The notes beneath the pieces were generated by a model. It searched no databases, was not told the DNA's origin, and worked only from the letters and a program-made list of their open reading frames with translations. A stretch of 62,436 nt of DNA from an uncultured Dorea sp. (lineage in GTDB: Bacteria; Bacillota; Clostridia; Lachnospirales; Lachnospiraceae), in NCBI GenBank assembly GCA_948602995.1, contig CAPEBR010000022.1:1-62436 (forward strand), in the 5' to 3' direction. Positions 34,289 to 42,171 of this stretch are shown piece after piece. Position 1 is the first letter of the stretch, and the number at the start of each line of letters is the position of its first letter. The translations under genes and the position numbers were made by a program.

Positions 34289-35731
34289 TTAAACACGCTC
34301 CAGCAGGGAATTCTTTACATCAAACAGCTTCTGTGACAGATCCACATATACGCGGTGAGGGTAAAAGAGACGCTTCGTCTCATCCCACAGCGTCTCTTTC
34401 TCCTGACGGCAGTACTCGGCAATCTCCATAACAGAAGGTGACTGATAGACACATTCTCCGTTCCGGAACACGGGGACAAGAAGCTCGCGCATGGTATAGG
34501 AGCCCCCGGTAAGCCGGGTCTTTTTCCATGTATCAATCGGATCAAAGAGAAGCAGATCCTGGCTGATATCATAGACCTCGTCTGCAAAGCAAATAAGATC
34601 GGCTCTGATTTTTCCAGTCTTTTTATCATAGATCCGGTAGATTGTCTTGTTTCCTGGATTCGTGATTTTTTCTGTGTTTTCTGAAACCTTGATCTTAGGG
34701 ACAAATTCCCCTTCTTCATTCTGAATGGCAGCAAGCTTGTACACGCCGCCAAAGGACGGACAGTCCTTGGAGGTAATCAGATTCGTGCCAATTCCCCAGG
34801 AATCAATGGCAGCGCCCTGCACCTTCAGATCATGGAGGAGGTATTCATCCAGATCATTAGACGCACAGATGGCAGCATCAGTGAAGCCGGCGGCATCCAG
34901 CATTTTACGGGCCTGCTTGGACAGGTAGGCAAGATCTCCGCTGTCCAGCCTGATGCCATATTTCTTAAACGGACGTCCGGCGTCTTTAAACTCCTGGAAT
35001 ACGCGGATGGCGTTGGGGACGCCGGATTTTAAAGTGTCATAGGTGTCAACGAGAAGTGTGCAATTCTCCGGATACAGCTCTGCATAGTGCTTAAATGCAG
35101 TATATTCATCCGGAAAACTCATGATCCAGCTGTGGGCATGAGTCCCCATCACCGGTACGTCAAAGGCCTGTCCTGCCAATACATTAGAGGTACCCACACA
35201 GCCGCCGATCATGGCAGCCCTTGCACCATAAAGTCCCGCGTCAGGTCCCTGGGCGCGGCGCAGGCCAAACTCCATGATCCCGTCTCCCTTTGCAGCAGAT
35301 ACAATACGGGAGGTCTTCGTTGCGATCAGAGACTGGTGGTTAATAATGTTAAGAATCGCAGTCTCCACAAGCTGCGCTTCCATAATCGGCGCAACCACTT
35401 TAAGAAGAGGCTCCTTGGGAAAGACAACCGTCCCTTCCGGAATGGCATAAATGTCCCCGCTGAAATGAAAGCCGCTCAGATAATGAAGAAAATCCTCGCT
35501 GAAAATACCAAGACTCCTAAGATAATCCACATCCTCATACGTAAAGTTCAGTTTCTTAATGTAGTCAATTACCTGCTCAAGACCCGCACATACAGAATAA
35601 CCATTACTGCACGGGTTCTGGCGGAAGAAGACATCGAAAATTACAACCTCGTTCTGCTTCTGCTTATAATATCCCTGCATCATGGTCAGTTCATATAGGT
35701 CGGTTAATAGAGTTAAATCCTGTCTGTTCAT
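34289..35731 (-). CDS. pncB: Nicotinate phosphoribosyltransferase
   Basis: 480 residues, usual for the Gram-positive form. It converts nicotinate and PRPP to nicotinate mononucleotide for NAD salvage. Family blocks: TDLYELTMMQGYY at the start, FGLRRAQGPDAGLYGARAA, GTHAHSW (the phosphorylated-His region) and LDSGDLAYLSKQARKMLD, with ICASNDLDE. It appears to be the first gene of the minus-strand run pncB-murF-HAD, with a gap of 47 bases to murF. No NAD-related riboswitch was recognised upstream. Confidence 0.94.
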   Translation of the reverse strand: MNRQDLTLLTDLYELTMMQGYYKQKQNEVVIFDVFFRQNPCSNGYSVCAGLEQVIDYIKKLNFTYEDVDYLRSLGIFSEDFLHYLSGFHFSGDIYAIPEGTVVFPKEPLLKVVAPIMEAQLVETAILNIINHQSLIATKTSRIVSAAKGDGIMEFGLRRAQGPDAGLYGARAAMIGGCVGTSNVLAGQAFDVPVMGTHAHSWIMSFPDEYTAFKHYAELYPENCTLLVDTYDTLKSGVPNAIRVFQEFKDAGRPFKKYGIRLDSGDLAYLSKQARKMLDAAGFTDAAICASNDLDEYLLHDLKVQGAAIDSWGIGTNLITSKDCPSFGGVYKLAAIQNEEGEFVPKIKVSENTEKITNPGNKTIYRIYDKKTGKIRADLICFADEVYDISQDLLLFDPIDTWKKTRLTGGSYTMRELLVPVFRNGECVYQSPSVMEIAEYCRQEKETLWDETKRLFYPHRVYVDLSQKLFDVKNSLLERV

Positions 35732-35822
35732 TTTCCCTGGCTCCTTATGTCCCTTGTGATAAAAAGTATAGTATGAATCTTATAACTGGTTTATTATAGC
35801 ATTATATGAGGAAAAGTGGAAG

Positions 35823-35860
35823 TCGGGGACGGGGTATTTTTAAAAATACCCCGTCCCCGA
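35823..35860. repeat. GGGGACGGGG palindrome (family G), copy 5
   Basis: A perfect 38-base inverted repeat with TCGGGGACGGGG arms and centre TATTTTTAAAAATA, between divergent pncB and the ABC operon. Confidence 0.95.
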
Positions 35861-35871
35861 TTGAGCCCCAA

Positions 35872-35887
35872 GTGACAAATCTGTCAC
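35872..35887 (+). promoter_or_regulatory. Candidate response-regulator operator, GTGACA-N4-TGTCAC
   Basis: A perfect inverted repeat with six-base arms and a four-base spacer, about 34 bases ahead of the -10 box of the ABC transporter genes. From memory it resembles the inverted repeat described for BceR-type regulators. A regulator gene of that general class lies at the end of the same cluster. Confidence 0.5.
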
Positions 35888-35917
35888 CTGATATTTCACT
35901 GCAGTGTCATCTGCCTG

Positions 35918-35926
35918 TGATATACT
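35918..35926 (+). promoter_or_regulatory. Extended -10 promoter of the ABC transporter operon
   Basis: TGATATACT gives a TG-extended -10 box (TATACT at 35921-35926). No good -35 box is seen, which fits an activated promoter. Confidence 0.5.
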
Positions 35927-35970
35927 GTTATTCAGGAAACGAGAATGTAATGATTTTATGGAGGTTTATT

Positions 35971-36669
35971 ATGGAGATATTAAGATGTGAGAATCTGACG
36001 AAGATATATGGGGAGGGGAATATTCGCACGCATGCGCTTAAAAGTCTGTCTTTTTCTGTTGAAAAGGGGGAATTTGTCTCAATTGTGGGGCCGTCGGGGA
36101 GCGGGAAGTCTACGCTTCTGCATATTCTAGGGGGCGTGGATAAACCGACTTCGGGCAAGGTGTTTATTGACGGGACGGAGATTCATGGGTTAAAGGAGGA
36201 TAAGCTTGCTATATTCAGGCGCAGGCAGATCGGCCTGATCTATCAGTTTTATAATCTTCTGCCTATGCTGGATGTGGATGAAAATATCGGGCTTCCGCAT
36301 CTTTTGGACGGCAGGAAGCTTGACAGGGAGAGGCTTGACAATATTGTGGAGCATTTGGGGCTTACGGAGAGGAGACGGCATCTGCCGGGGCAGCTGTCCG
36401 GCGGACAGCAGCAGAGGGTGTCGATTGCCAGGGCTATATATAACCGCCCTGCGATTCTTCTGGCGGATGAGCCGACAGGGAATCTTGACCGGAGTACAGG
36501 GGCGGAGATTGTCAGTCTTCTGAAGGAGGCGAACCGGACGTGGAAGCAGACATTGCTTTTGATTACCCATGATGAAAATATTGCCCTGCAGGCGGACCGG
36601 ATGCTTTGCATTGAGGACGGGGAGATTACAAGGGATGAGAGGATACGAAGCCTGGGAGGTGACGAATAA
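35971..36669 (+). CDS. ABC transporter ATP-binding protein (MacB/BceA type)
   Basis: 232 residues from ATG 35971, preceded by TGGAGG; the longer open frame upstream runs through the repeat and operator and is not coding. Walker A GPSGSGKST, Q-loop YQFYNLLP, signature LSGGQQQR, Walker B ILLADEPTGNLD and the switch His (LITHDE) are all present. The LolD/MacB/BceA class partners FtsX-type permeases and works on peptides, lipids or antibiotics at the membrane. It overlaps the permease start by one base (TAATG), so the two are translationally coupled. Confidence 0.95.
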   Translation: MEILRCENLTKIYGEGNIRTHALKSLSFSVEKGEFVSIVGPSGSGKSTLLHILGGVDKPTSGKVFIDGTEIHGLKEDKLAIFRRRQIGLIYQFYNLLPMLDVDENIGLPHLLDGRKLDRERLDNIVEHLGLTERRRHLPGQLSGGQQQRVSIARAIYNRPAILLADEPTGNLDRSTGAEIVSLLKEANRTWKQTLLLITHDENIALQADRMLCIEDGEITRDERIRSLGGDE

Positions 36670-39434
36670 TGAGGAATATTGTATATAAAGTAACCTGGAA
36701 AAATATGAAAATGAATAAGCGGAGAACCTGGACTTCGTTTTTTGGCATCTTCTTCATGGTGCTTCTGATTACCTGTGTGTTTGTGGGCAGGAAGACGGCA
36801 GTCGGCTATCTTGAGAATGTGAGTTCGCAGATTAAGGGGAAATGGCATGCTGCTATGTATGATGTGACAGAGAAGGAGTATGAGACGCTTGGCAGCCAGA
36901 GCTATATCAAAGAAATGGGACGCTCTGCGGATAAGGGTTATGTTGAATTTCCCCAGTCGGCAAATGACCAGAAGCCCTATCTTTTTATTAAGTCTTATGA
37001 GGCGTCGTGCTTTGACTGGATGAATATCCATGTACGGGAGGGGCGGCTTCCCGAGAAAAAGGGTGAAATCGTCATCAGCCAGAGCGCTCTTGATGACGGC
37101 GCGAAGGTCAGCATCGGCGATACGGTGAAGGCAGAGTATTTTGACCGGACAGTTACGGGACTTCAGAAGGGAGTCACAACAGTATTTCCTTTTCAGCAAA
37201 TAGAGCTTGCCGGGGGTGAGACAAAGAAGCTTTCCCAGGATTTTCCGTTTTATGAGAATAATGAGAGTTTCCGGATTGATAAGGAATATACGGGGATAAA
37301 GGATGATCTTACAGTTGTGGGAATCGTTGATGAGCCCTGGTTTGAGCAGGAGGGGGCTGCGGGTTATCTTGCATTGATCTGCTATGATGCAGAAAGAGAC
37401 GGGACTTTTAACATTGCGTGCCTCTTTGATCTGGAAAATGAACATTATGATATGTATCAGAATATTCGGGATATTGCAGGAAGCAGGGAGGTTGCGTTTA
37501 ACGATTATGTTCTTGCTTTTTCAGGGAGGTCTTCTGATTCAGTTGTAAACTTTATGGTGCAGCTTATGACCATTTTCTTTATGGCGCTGATTGTCCTGGC
37601 GGCGATTGTCCTGATCTACAATGTATTTAATATTTCCTTTGAGGAAAGGAGCAGGTATCTTGGGATGCTCTGTTCAGTGGGGGCAACCGGGAAACAGAAG
37701 AGAAGCAGCGTGTACTTTGAGGCATTTTCCCTGTTCCTTCCGGCGCTTCCGCTTGGGATTCTTGCAGGATGTCTTGTTGTACTGCTCGGAATGAATCTGC
37801 TCCTGCCATTCATCTATTCGTTTATGTCAGGACTGGCAGTGCTGCCGGAGAAGGCGCCGGTGCAGCTTAGCATCTCTGCCTGGGACATTCTGATTATTGC
37901 TTTTAGTGGTGGGCTGACTGTATTATTGTCCGCGATTCTGCCTGCAGTGAAAATAAGCCGGATTGGGCCCATCGAGTGTATCAGGGGGAATCTTGATAAG
38001 AACCCGGGCAGGCTGAAAGAGGGCGCGAAGAGCAGTATGAGCTTAAGTGCGGAGAAGATGCTTGCAAAAAATTCATTGAAATATCAGAGACGAAAGACAA
38101 GGGGAATGCGGCGGGCAGCATCTATTTTCATGCTGATTCTGATTGTGACGACAGCGACCACACAGATCCTTACGCAGCTTATTACCATCCGGATGCAGGA
38201 TTCTGATATTGTAAATGTAAAATCAGAGGGCTGGGATTATCAGCTGTCCGTCTTTAATGGAAAAATGGGGGAAGAGTATGAAAAGCTTAAGGAGGAGATC
38301 AAAAATGATGTGGGTGTGGAGGCTGTCCGTGAGGAATATTCTGGAACATTTGTAGGAAATATTCCGCGGGATGTTATGGGAAAAGAATACTGGAATGCAC
38401 TTCACCGGGTTTTTAATCTTTACTATCACAGAGAGCTCTCGGACGAGGAATTTCAAGGGATGTTCGAAGAGGGGACAAATATAATCAGTGTGATCGGAGT
38501 GGATGATGAGACGTTTGAAAATATTGCAGAGGCAACGGATACGGACCGGAAGCTCTTAGGGGGCGAGACGCCGGCGGCTATCGTTGTCAATAGCGGGGAG
38601 GTGTCAACGGCTAACTGGGTTGTTTCTGAAAGGGAGCCGGAAAAATTTGAATTCCATGAGATTGAGCATATGACTGACCTTGGTAAGGGTGAGAAGCTGC
38701 CCATGACCATTTATTCTCCTGAAGAGAATAAGCAGGTAGATTTTCCGCTTCTTGTTGCAGGATACGGCTCCAAAGAGCAGCTTGAAAAATATTATACCTT
38801 CCATTCGGAGAGCCTTTGGGTTATCGTGGAACTAGATACCTGTGAGAAAATGAATCAGATCATGGCAGAAGAGGGGAATGAAGAGTCGGGCAGCCAGATG
38901 GAACCAACGCTGTATATAAAGATGAACGGGAAGAAGACCGGGCTGATAAAGAAGCTGAATGCACTGGCCGAGGCTGATGATACACACTATATCTTTGTAA
39001 GGGCAGACCGTGTTAAGACGATATCAGACACACTGTGCAGTATGATCCGCATCCTGCTTCTGTGCTTTGTCCTCCTGACCTCTGTGATCTGCCTGCTGAA
39101 TCTGTATAATTCCATCCATGGGTGGATTGCGGAGCAGAAACCTCATTTTGCCATGCTGGTATCTGTGGGGGCGACTCAGGAGCAGATCCGGAGAATGCTT
39201 ATTTACGAGACACTGCAGATTTTCGCCGGAAGCTGTGTGGGTACTCTTCTGATTGTGACGCCCCTGATTCTGGCTGTCCGGTACCTGCTGATTGATCAGT
39301 TCGGGGCTGTGCGCATTGGATTCCCATGGCTGGTCTATGCAGCAGCAATTTTCATAACAGCGATTGTTATTTTCGGGTTTATGCTGTATCATTATCATAG
39401 AGAAAAGGACTATCGGTTACAATTCACGGTTTAG
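36669..39434 (+). CDS. ABC transporter permease with two FtsX domains
   Basis: 921 residues. The first membrane segment is at about 20-40 and is followed by an extracellular domain to about 290. Three or four helices then contain the first FtsX domain (VLAAIVLIYNVFNISFEER). After another helix near 480 there is a second extracellular part (500-785) and the second FtsX domain at the C-terminus (LLCFVLLTSVICLLNLYNS). This is larger than typical BceB (about 650 residues) and closer to the dual-FtsX type. Likely roles are peptide-antibiotic resistance or envelope-stress sensing with the two-component system downstream. The last residues (LQFTV) and the TAG stop lie within a family A repeat arm. 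Confidence 0.9.
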   Translation: MRNIVYKVTWKNMKMNKRRTWTSFFGIFFMVLLITCVFVGRKTAVGYLENVSSQIKGKWHAAMYDVTEKEYETLGSQSYIKEMGRSADKGYVEFPQSANDQKPYLFIKSYEASCFDWMNIHVREGRLPEKKGEIVISQSALDDGAKVSIGDTVKAEYFDRTVTGLQKGVTTVFPFQQIELAGGETKKLSQDFPFYENNESFRIDKEYTGIKDDLTVVGIVDEPWFEQEGAAGYLALICYDAERDGTFNIACLFDLENEHYDMYQNIRDIAGSREVAFNDYVLAFSGRSSDSVVNFMVQLMTIFFMALIVLAAIVLIYNVFNISFEERSRYLGMLCSVGATGKQKRSSVYFEAFSLFLPALPLGILAGCLVVLLGMNLLLPFIYSFMSGLAVLPEKAPVQLSISAWDILIIAFSGGLTVLLSAILPAVKISRIGPIECIRGNLDKNPGRLKEGAKSSMSLSAEKMLAKNSLKYQRRKTRGMRRAASIFMLILIVTTATTQILTQLITIRMQDSDIVNVKSEGWDYQLSVFNGKMGEEYEKLKEEIKNDVGVEAVREEYSGTFVGNIPRDVMGKEYWNALHRVFNLYYHRELSDEEFQGMFEEGTNIISVIGVDDETFENIAEATDTDRKLLGGETPAAIVVNSGEVSTANWVVSEREPEKFEFHEIEHMTDLGKGEKLPMTIYSPEENKQVDFPLLVAGYGSKEQLEKYYTFHSESLWVIVELDTCEKMNQIMAEEGNEESGSQMEPTLYIKMNGKKTGLIKKLNALAEADDTHYIFVRADRVKTISDTLCSMIRILLLCFVLLTSVICLLNLYNSIHGWIAEQKPHFAMLVSVGATQEQIRRMLIYETLQIFAGSCVGTLLIVTPLILAVRYLLIDQFGAVRIGFPWLVYAAAIFITAIVIFGFMLYHYHREKDYRLQFTV

Positions 39435-39486
39435 GAATGCGCTGGATGCGTTACTATGAGCGGACGGTTAGACCGTGAATAGTAAC
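39416..39486. repeat. Palindromic repeat family A, short copy
   Basis: Inverted arms TTACAATTCACGGT and ACCGTGAATAGTAA enclose it. Positions 39444-39486 match the reverse complement of the left part of 22189-22333 with only two or three differences. The permease stop codon is inside the left arm. Confidence 0.75.
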
Positions 39487-39556
39487 ATGCGCCAGACTGC
39501 GTATTCCTATCCCGGGATGAATAAAGGACTATGAGTAAAGGTTGGTATGGAATCGT

Positions 39557-40243
39557 ATGAATCAGATGAAAGTGCTGCTTGTGGAGGATGATGAGATTAT
39601 TTTAGAAGGGCTTGAGATTGCCCTTGGCCAGGAGGGGTATCTGGTGGTGACTGCGAAGGGCTGTCAGGAGGCATTCCGGCAGCTATCTGAAGGGGAGCCG
39701 CCGGACATCTGCCTTTTGGATGTGATGCTGCCGGACGGGGACGGCTATGCGGTATGCCGCAAGCTCAGGAGGAAGAGCAATGTGCCGATTATCTTCCTGA
39801 CGGCATGTGAGGATGAGCTGCATACCGTAATGGCGCTGGAGCTGGGGGCAGATGATTATATCTCCAAGCCCTTCCGCATCCGGGAGCTCCTGGCGAGGAT
39901 GAAGGCGGTTCTTAGACGGTCCTCCCCCGGAAGGCCGGAGGCTGAAACGGTGATACGTGTCGGGGAAAATAAGATTTATCCTGAGACGGGAAAGGTCTAT
40001 GCCGGAAACCAGCCCGTGCAGCTTACGGCAATGGAGTACAGGCTTCTCATGATCTTTACCTCCCACCGGGGAAGGGTCCTGACAAGGGAGCAGATTCTGA
40101 ACGATATCTGGGACGATGCAGGAGATTTTGTAAATGATAATACTCTTAGTGTCTACGTGAAGAGATTACGGAAGAAGCTTGGGGCTACAGAAGCAGAGCC
40201 GCTGATCACTACAGTCAGGGGAATCGGATACCGGATGGAGTAA
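39557..40243 (+). CDS. OmpR-family response regulator
   Basis: 228 residues from ATG 39557; the TTG at 39542 is an alternative. A receiver domain has an acidic pocket (VEDDE), D55 (LLDVMLPDGDG), the Thr of FLTACED and K of YISKPF. It is followed by a winged-helix DNA-binding domain (REQILNDIWDD, VYVKRLRKKLG, TVRGIGYRME). It sits between the ABC permease and a histidine kinase on the same strand, and probably activates the transporter in response to its substrate, as in Bce-type modules. The GTGACA inverted repeat upstream of the ABC genes is its candidate site. Confidence 0.94.
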   Translation: MNQMKVLLVEDDEIILEGLEIALGQEGYLVVTAKGCQEAFRQLSEGEPPDICLLDVMLPDGDGYAVCRKLRRKSNVPIIFLTACEDELHTVMALELGADDYISKPFRIRELLARMKAVLRRSSPGRPEAETVIRVGENKIYPETGKVYAGNQPVQLTAMEYRLLMIFTSHRGRVLTREQILNDIWDDAGDFVNDNTLSVYVKRLRKKLGATEAEPLITTVRGIGYRME

Positions 40244-40290
40244 GGGAGCTTCCGGATTGTGAATTGTAACGGAATTAAGAGGGTTAAGAA

Positions 40291-41202
40291 ATGGTTGTCA
40301 TACTGGGAAGTGTAATTATGATACAATGGGTTCTGTTCCTGGCCGTCAGGCATAAGCGGCTTAGGGAGCTGGACCGGCTAACCGGTTATCTGATGCGGGT
40401 ACAGGACAGCCGCAGGCTGCCGCCGCCGGAGGACTGTGGGGAGGGACGGATCGGAATACTGGAAAGTGAGATCTATAAGCTGATTGTGCAGATGAAGGAG
40501 CAGACAGACATTTCCTCAAGGGAGAGGGAGTACCTGGCAAAGATGATGTCCGATATTGCCCACCAGCTTAAGACGCCCCTGACTTCCATAGGCATCATGT
40601 CCGATCTCCTGAAATCCGCCGGGATACCGGACGAGAAACGTATCCGCTACGCTGCAAATATTGAGCGTCAGGCAGACCGGATGACCTGGTTCGTAAAGAG
40701 CCTTCTGACACTGTCGCGACTTGATGCAAATATGATCCACCTCAAAAAAGAGCGGGTGAACTTAAAAGAGCTTCTCGATACCGTGACCGATCCATTCCAG
40801 ATCATGGCGGAGTTAAAGGAGATTGAACTGGAGATTTGGATTCACGAGGAAATCTGGCTGGAATGCGACAGGGACTGGACCGCAGAGGCATTCTCCAATA
40901 TCGTAAAAAACAGCCTGGAGCATACAAAGCCTGGCGGCAGGGTGGAGATCAGAGGAGAAAAGAACAATTTCGCCGTGAATGTCTATATCCGGGATAACGG
41001 AACCGGAATTGCACCAGAAGATCTGGGGCATATCTTTGAACGGTTTTATAAGGGAAAGGATTCCTCAGAAAACAGCGTGGGCATCGGACTGGCACTCTCG
41101 AAGCAGCTGATTATGCTCCAAAATGGCATCATAACCGTAAAAAGCAGGCTGGGGGAGGGGACGCAGTTTCATGTGAAGATGTATTCGGAGGTGAATATAT
41201 AG
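40291..41202 (+). CDS. Sensor histidine kinase with a single short membrane anchor
   Basis: 303 residues. Only one hydrophobic segment is visible (about 2-20, VVILGSVIMIQWVLFLAV), with no extracellular sensor domain. The dimerisation box is IAHQLKTPLTS with the phospho-acceptor H91. ATPase boxes: NIVKNSLEHT (N), DNGTGIAPED (G1) and GIGLALSKQL (G2). A kinase without a sensor domain beside an FtsX-type ABC transporter usually takes its signal from the transporter itself. The TAG stop is immediately followed by a family G palindrome. Confidence 0.93.
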   Translation: MVVILGSVIMIQWVLFLAVRHKRLRELDRLTGYLMRVQDSRRLPPPEDCGEGRIGILESEIYKLIVQMKEQTDISSREREYLAKMMSDIAHQLKTPLTSIGIMSDLLKSAGIPDEKRIRYAANIERQADRMTWFVKSLLTLSRLDANMIHLKKERVNLKELLDTVTDPFQIMAELKEIELEIWIHEEIWLECDRDWTAEAFSNIVKNSLEHTKPGGRVEIRGEKNNFAVNVYIRDNGTGIAPEDLGHIFERFYKGKDSSENSVGIGLALSKQLIMLQNGIITVKSRLGEGTQFHVKMYSEVNI

Positions 41203-41242
41203 TTGGGGACGGGGTAATTTTAAAATTACCCCGTCCCCAACT
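41201..41242. repeat. GGGGACGGGG palindrome (family G), copy 6
   Basis: A 42-base perfect palindrome (AGTTGGGGACGGGG arm, centre TAATTTTAAAATTA) that shares its first two bases with the TAG stop of the histidine kinase. Confidence 0.95.
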
Positions 41243-41270
41243 CTGCTTTCGCTTTTGCTTGCCGATTGCA

Positions 41271-41369
41271 CTGACTGAACTTAGAAAGACAGTTAAAAAA
41301 GTGACAGAGGCATACGGAATCCCTGGTTTAGATTTACCGCCGTTCGAAGAAGAAACAGTGGAGTTATAA
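41271..41369 (+). pseudogene. C-terminal gene remnant
   Basis: A short frame with no start reads LTELRKTVKKVTEAYGIP then LDLPPFEEETVEL and a TAA. It has good protein-like composition and is followed 65 bases later by a terminator. The 5' part appears to have been lost, with a family G palindrome at the break. The family was not recognised. Confidence 0.4.
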
Positions 41370-41433
41370 TTATAGCTGCTTTATCTATAGTCATATGCAA
41401 TTTTCTAAATTTGCTCATTTATAGTTTATTACA

Positions 41434-41476
41434 TAGCTGACTGATTCCTGAATATAGGAATTAATCAGCTATTTTT
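41434..41476 (+). terminator. Rho-independent terminator
   Basis: A stem of about 16 pairs (TAGCTGACTGATTCCT against AGGAATTAATCAGCTA, with one mismatch and one wobble), a six-base loop and a following run of five T. It ends the unit containing the gene remnant. Confidence 0.8.
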
Positions 41477-41509
41477 GCATCACTGATTGTATGATTTTCA
41501 TATAAAAAG

Positions 41510-41641
41510 TTACTGTTCACTCCGTTCACAGTAACATTCGCAAATCCATTTAAAATTCGCTTCGCGAATGGGATTTGCTCACTCTTGAATCACTTTCTTA
41601 CGGTCTGTGCAGTAAATGCACAGACCTGTGTGAACAGTAAC
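41510..41641. repeat. Palindromic repeat family B, inverted full copy
   Basis: 132 bases. The reverse complement matches 23543-23675 almost throughout. The first 27 bases recur exactly, inverted, at 21215-21241. It has terminal GTTACTGTTCAC and GTGAACAGTAAC. Confidence 0.85.
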
Positions 41642-41674
41642 TATAAAAAAGCCAATCTGTGTGATTCCTTCACA

Positions 41675-41711
41675 TTGCAGTACAAAAGGTGGTTAGTTAT
41701 ACTTTTAACTA
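41675..41711 (+). promoter_or_regulatory. Sigma-A promoter with overlapping inverted repeat
   Basis: TTGCAG at 41675-41680, a 17-base spacer and TATACT at 41698-41703. AGTTA...TAACT (41695-41710) brackets the -10 box and could be an operator. It drives the VOC and aldo/keto reductase genes. Confidence 0.65.
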
Positions 41712-41796
41712 GAGCGTGTTATACTGGATGCCAGATAAATCTGCCGTTCAGTATAAATGGATGCGCTGCATGAAAGAGAAAAAGGAGGTAACAGAT

Positions 41797-42132
41797 ATGT
41801 TTTTTAACTGGGCGACAATTTACGTATCAGATGTAAAACAAAGTCTTGGCTTCTACCGCGATCTGCTAAAAATACCGGTAACAAAGCAGATTGGGGAGCT
41901 GGAAGATGAGATGTGCGTAATATTTTTAGGTGAGGAAGGGAAAACACAGGTGGAGCTGATTCAGAATAAGACAGAGCCGCACCCTTCTGATACGATGTTT
42001 TTTGGCTTTTCTCCAGATAATCTGGAGGAAATCGTAGAAGCATGCAAGGGCAATGCCATAAAGTCCGCAAACGGGAAATTCTGGTATGTCAAGGATCCGG
42101 ACGGATATACCATTCAATTAAAAATAAATTAG
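41797..42132 (+). CDS. VOC-superfamily (glyoxalase-like) protein
   Basis: 111 residues from ATG 41797, eight bases after AAGGAGG; the longer frame from 41716 reads through the promoter. It has a typical vicinal-oxygen-chelate layout: strand ATIYVSDVKQSLGFYRDLL at the start and KFWYVKDPDGYTIQL at the end, with Glu of the last strand replaced by Gln-Leu. The usual metal His of the first strand is absent (Thr-Ile-Tyr), so it may bind a ligand, such as bleomycin-type compounds, rather than catalyse. It precedes the aldo/keto reductase by 39 bases. Confidence 0.85.
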   Translation: MFFNWATIYVSDVKQSLGFYRDLLKIPVTKQIGELEDEMCVIFLGEEGKTQVELIQNKTEPHPSDTMFFGFSPDNLEEIVEACKGNAIKSANGKFWYVKDPDGYTIQLKIN

Positions 42133-42171
42133 TGTGCGATACGCACAGTATAAGCAGGGAGGAGTATTTTG

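Noticed and set aside
36249..37445. Minus-strand frame of 398 codons
   Set aside because: It is antisense to the ABC ATPase and permease genes, which have clear motifs and translational coupling.
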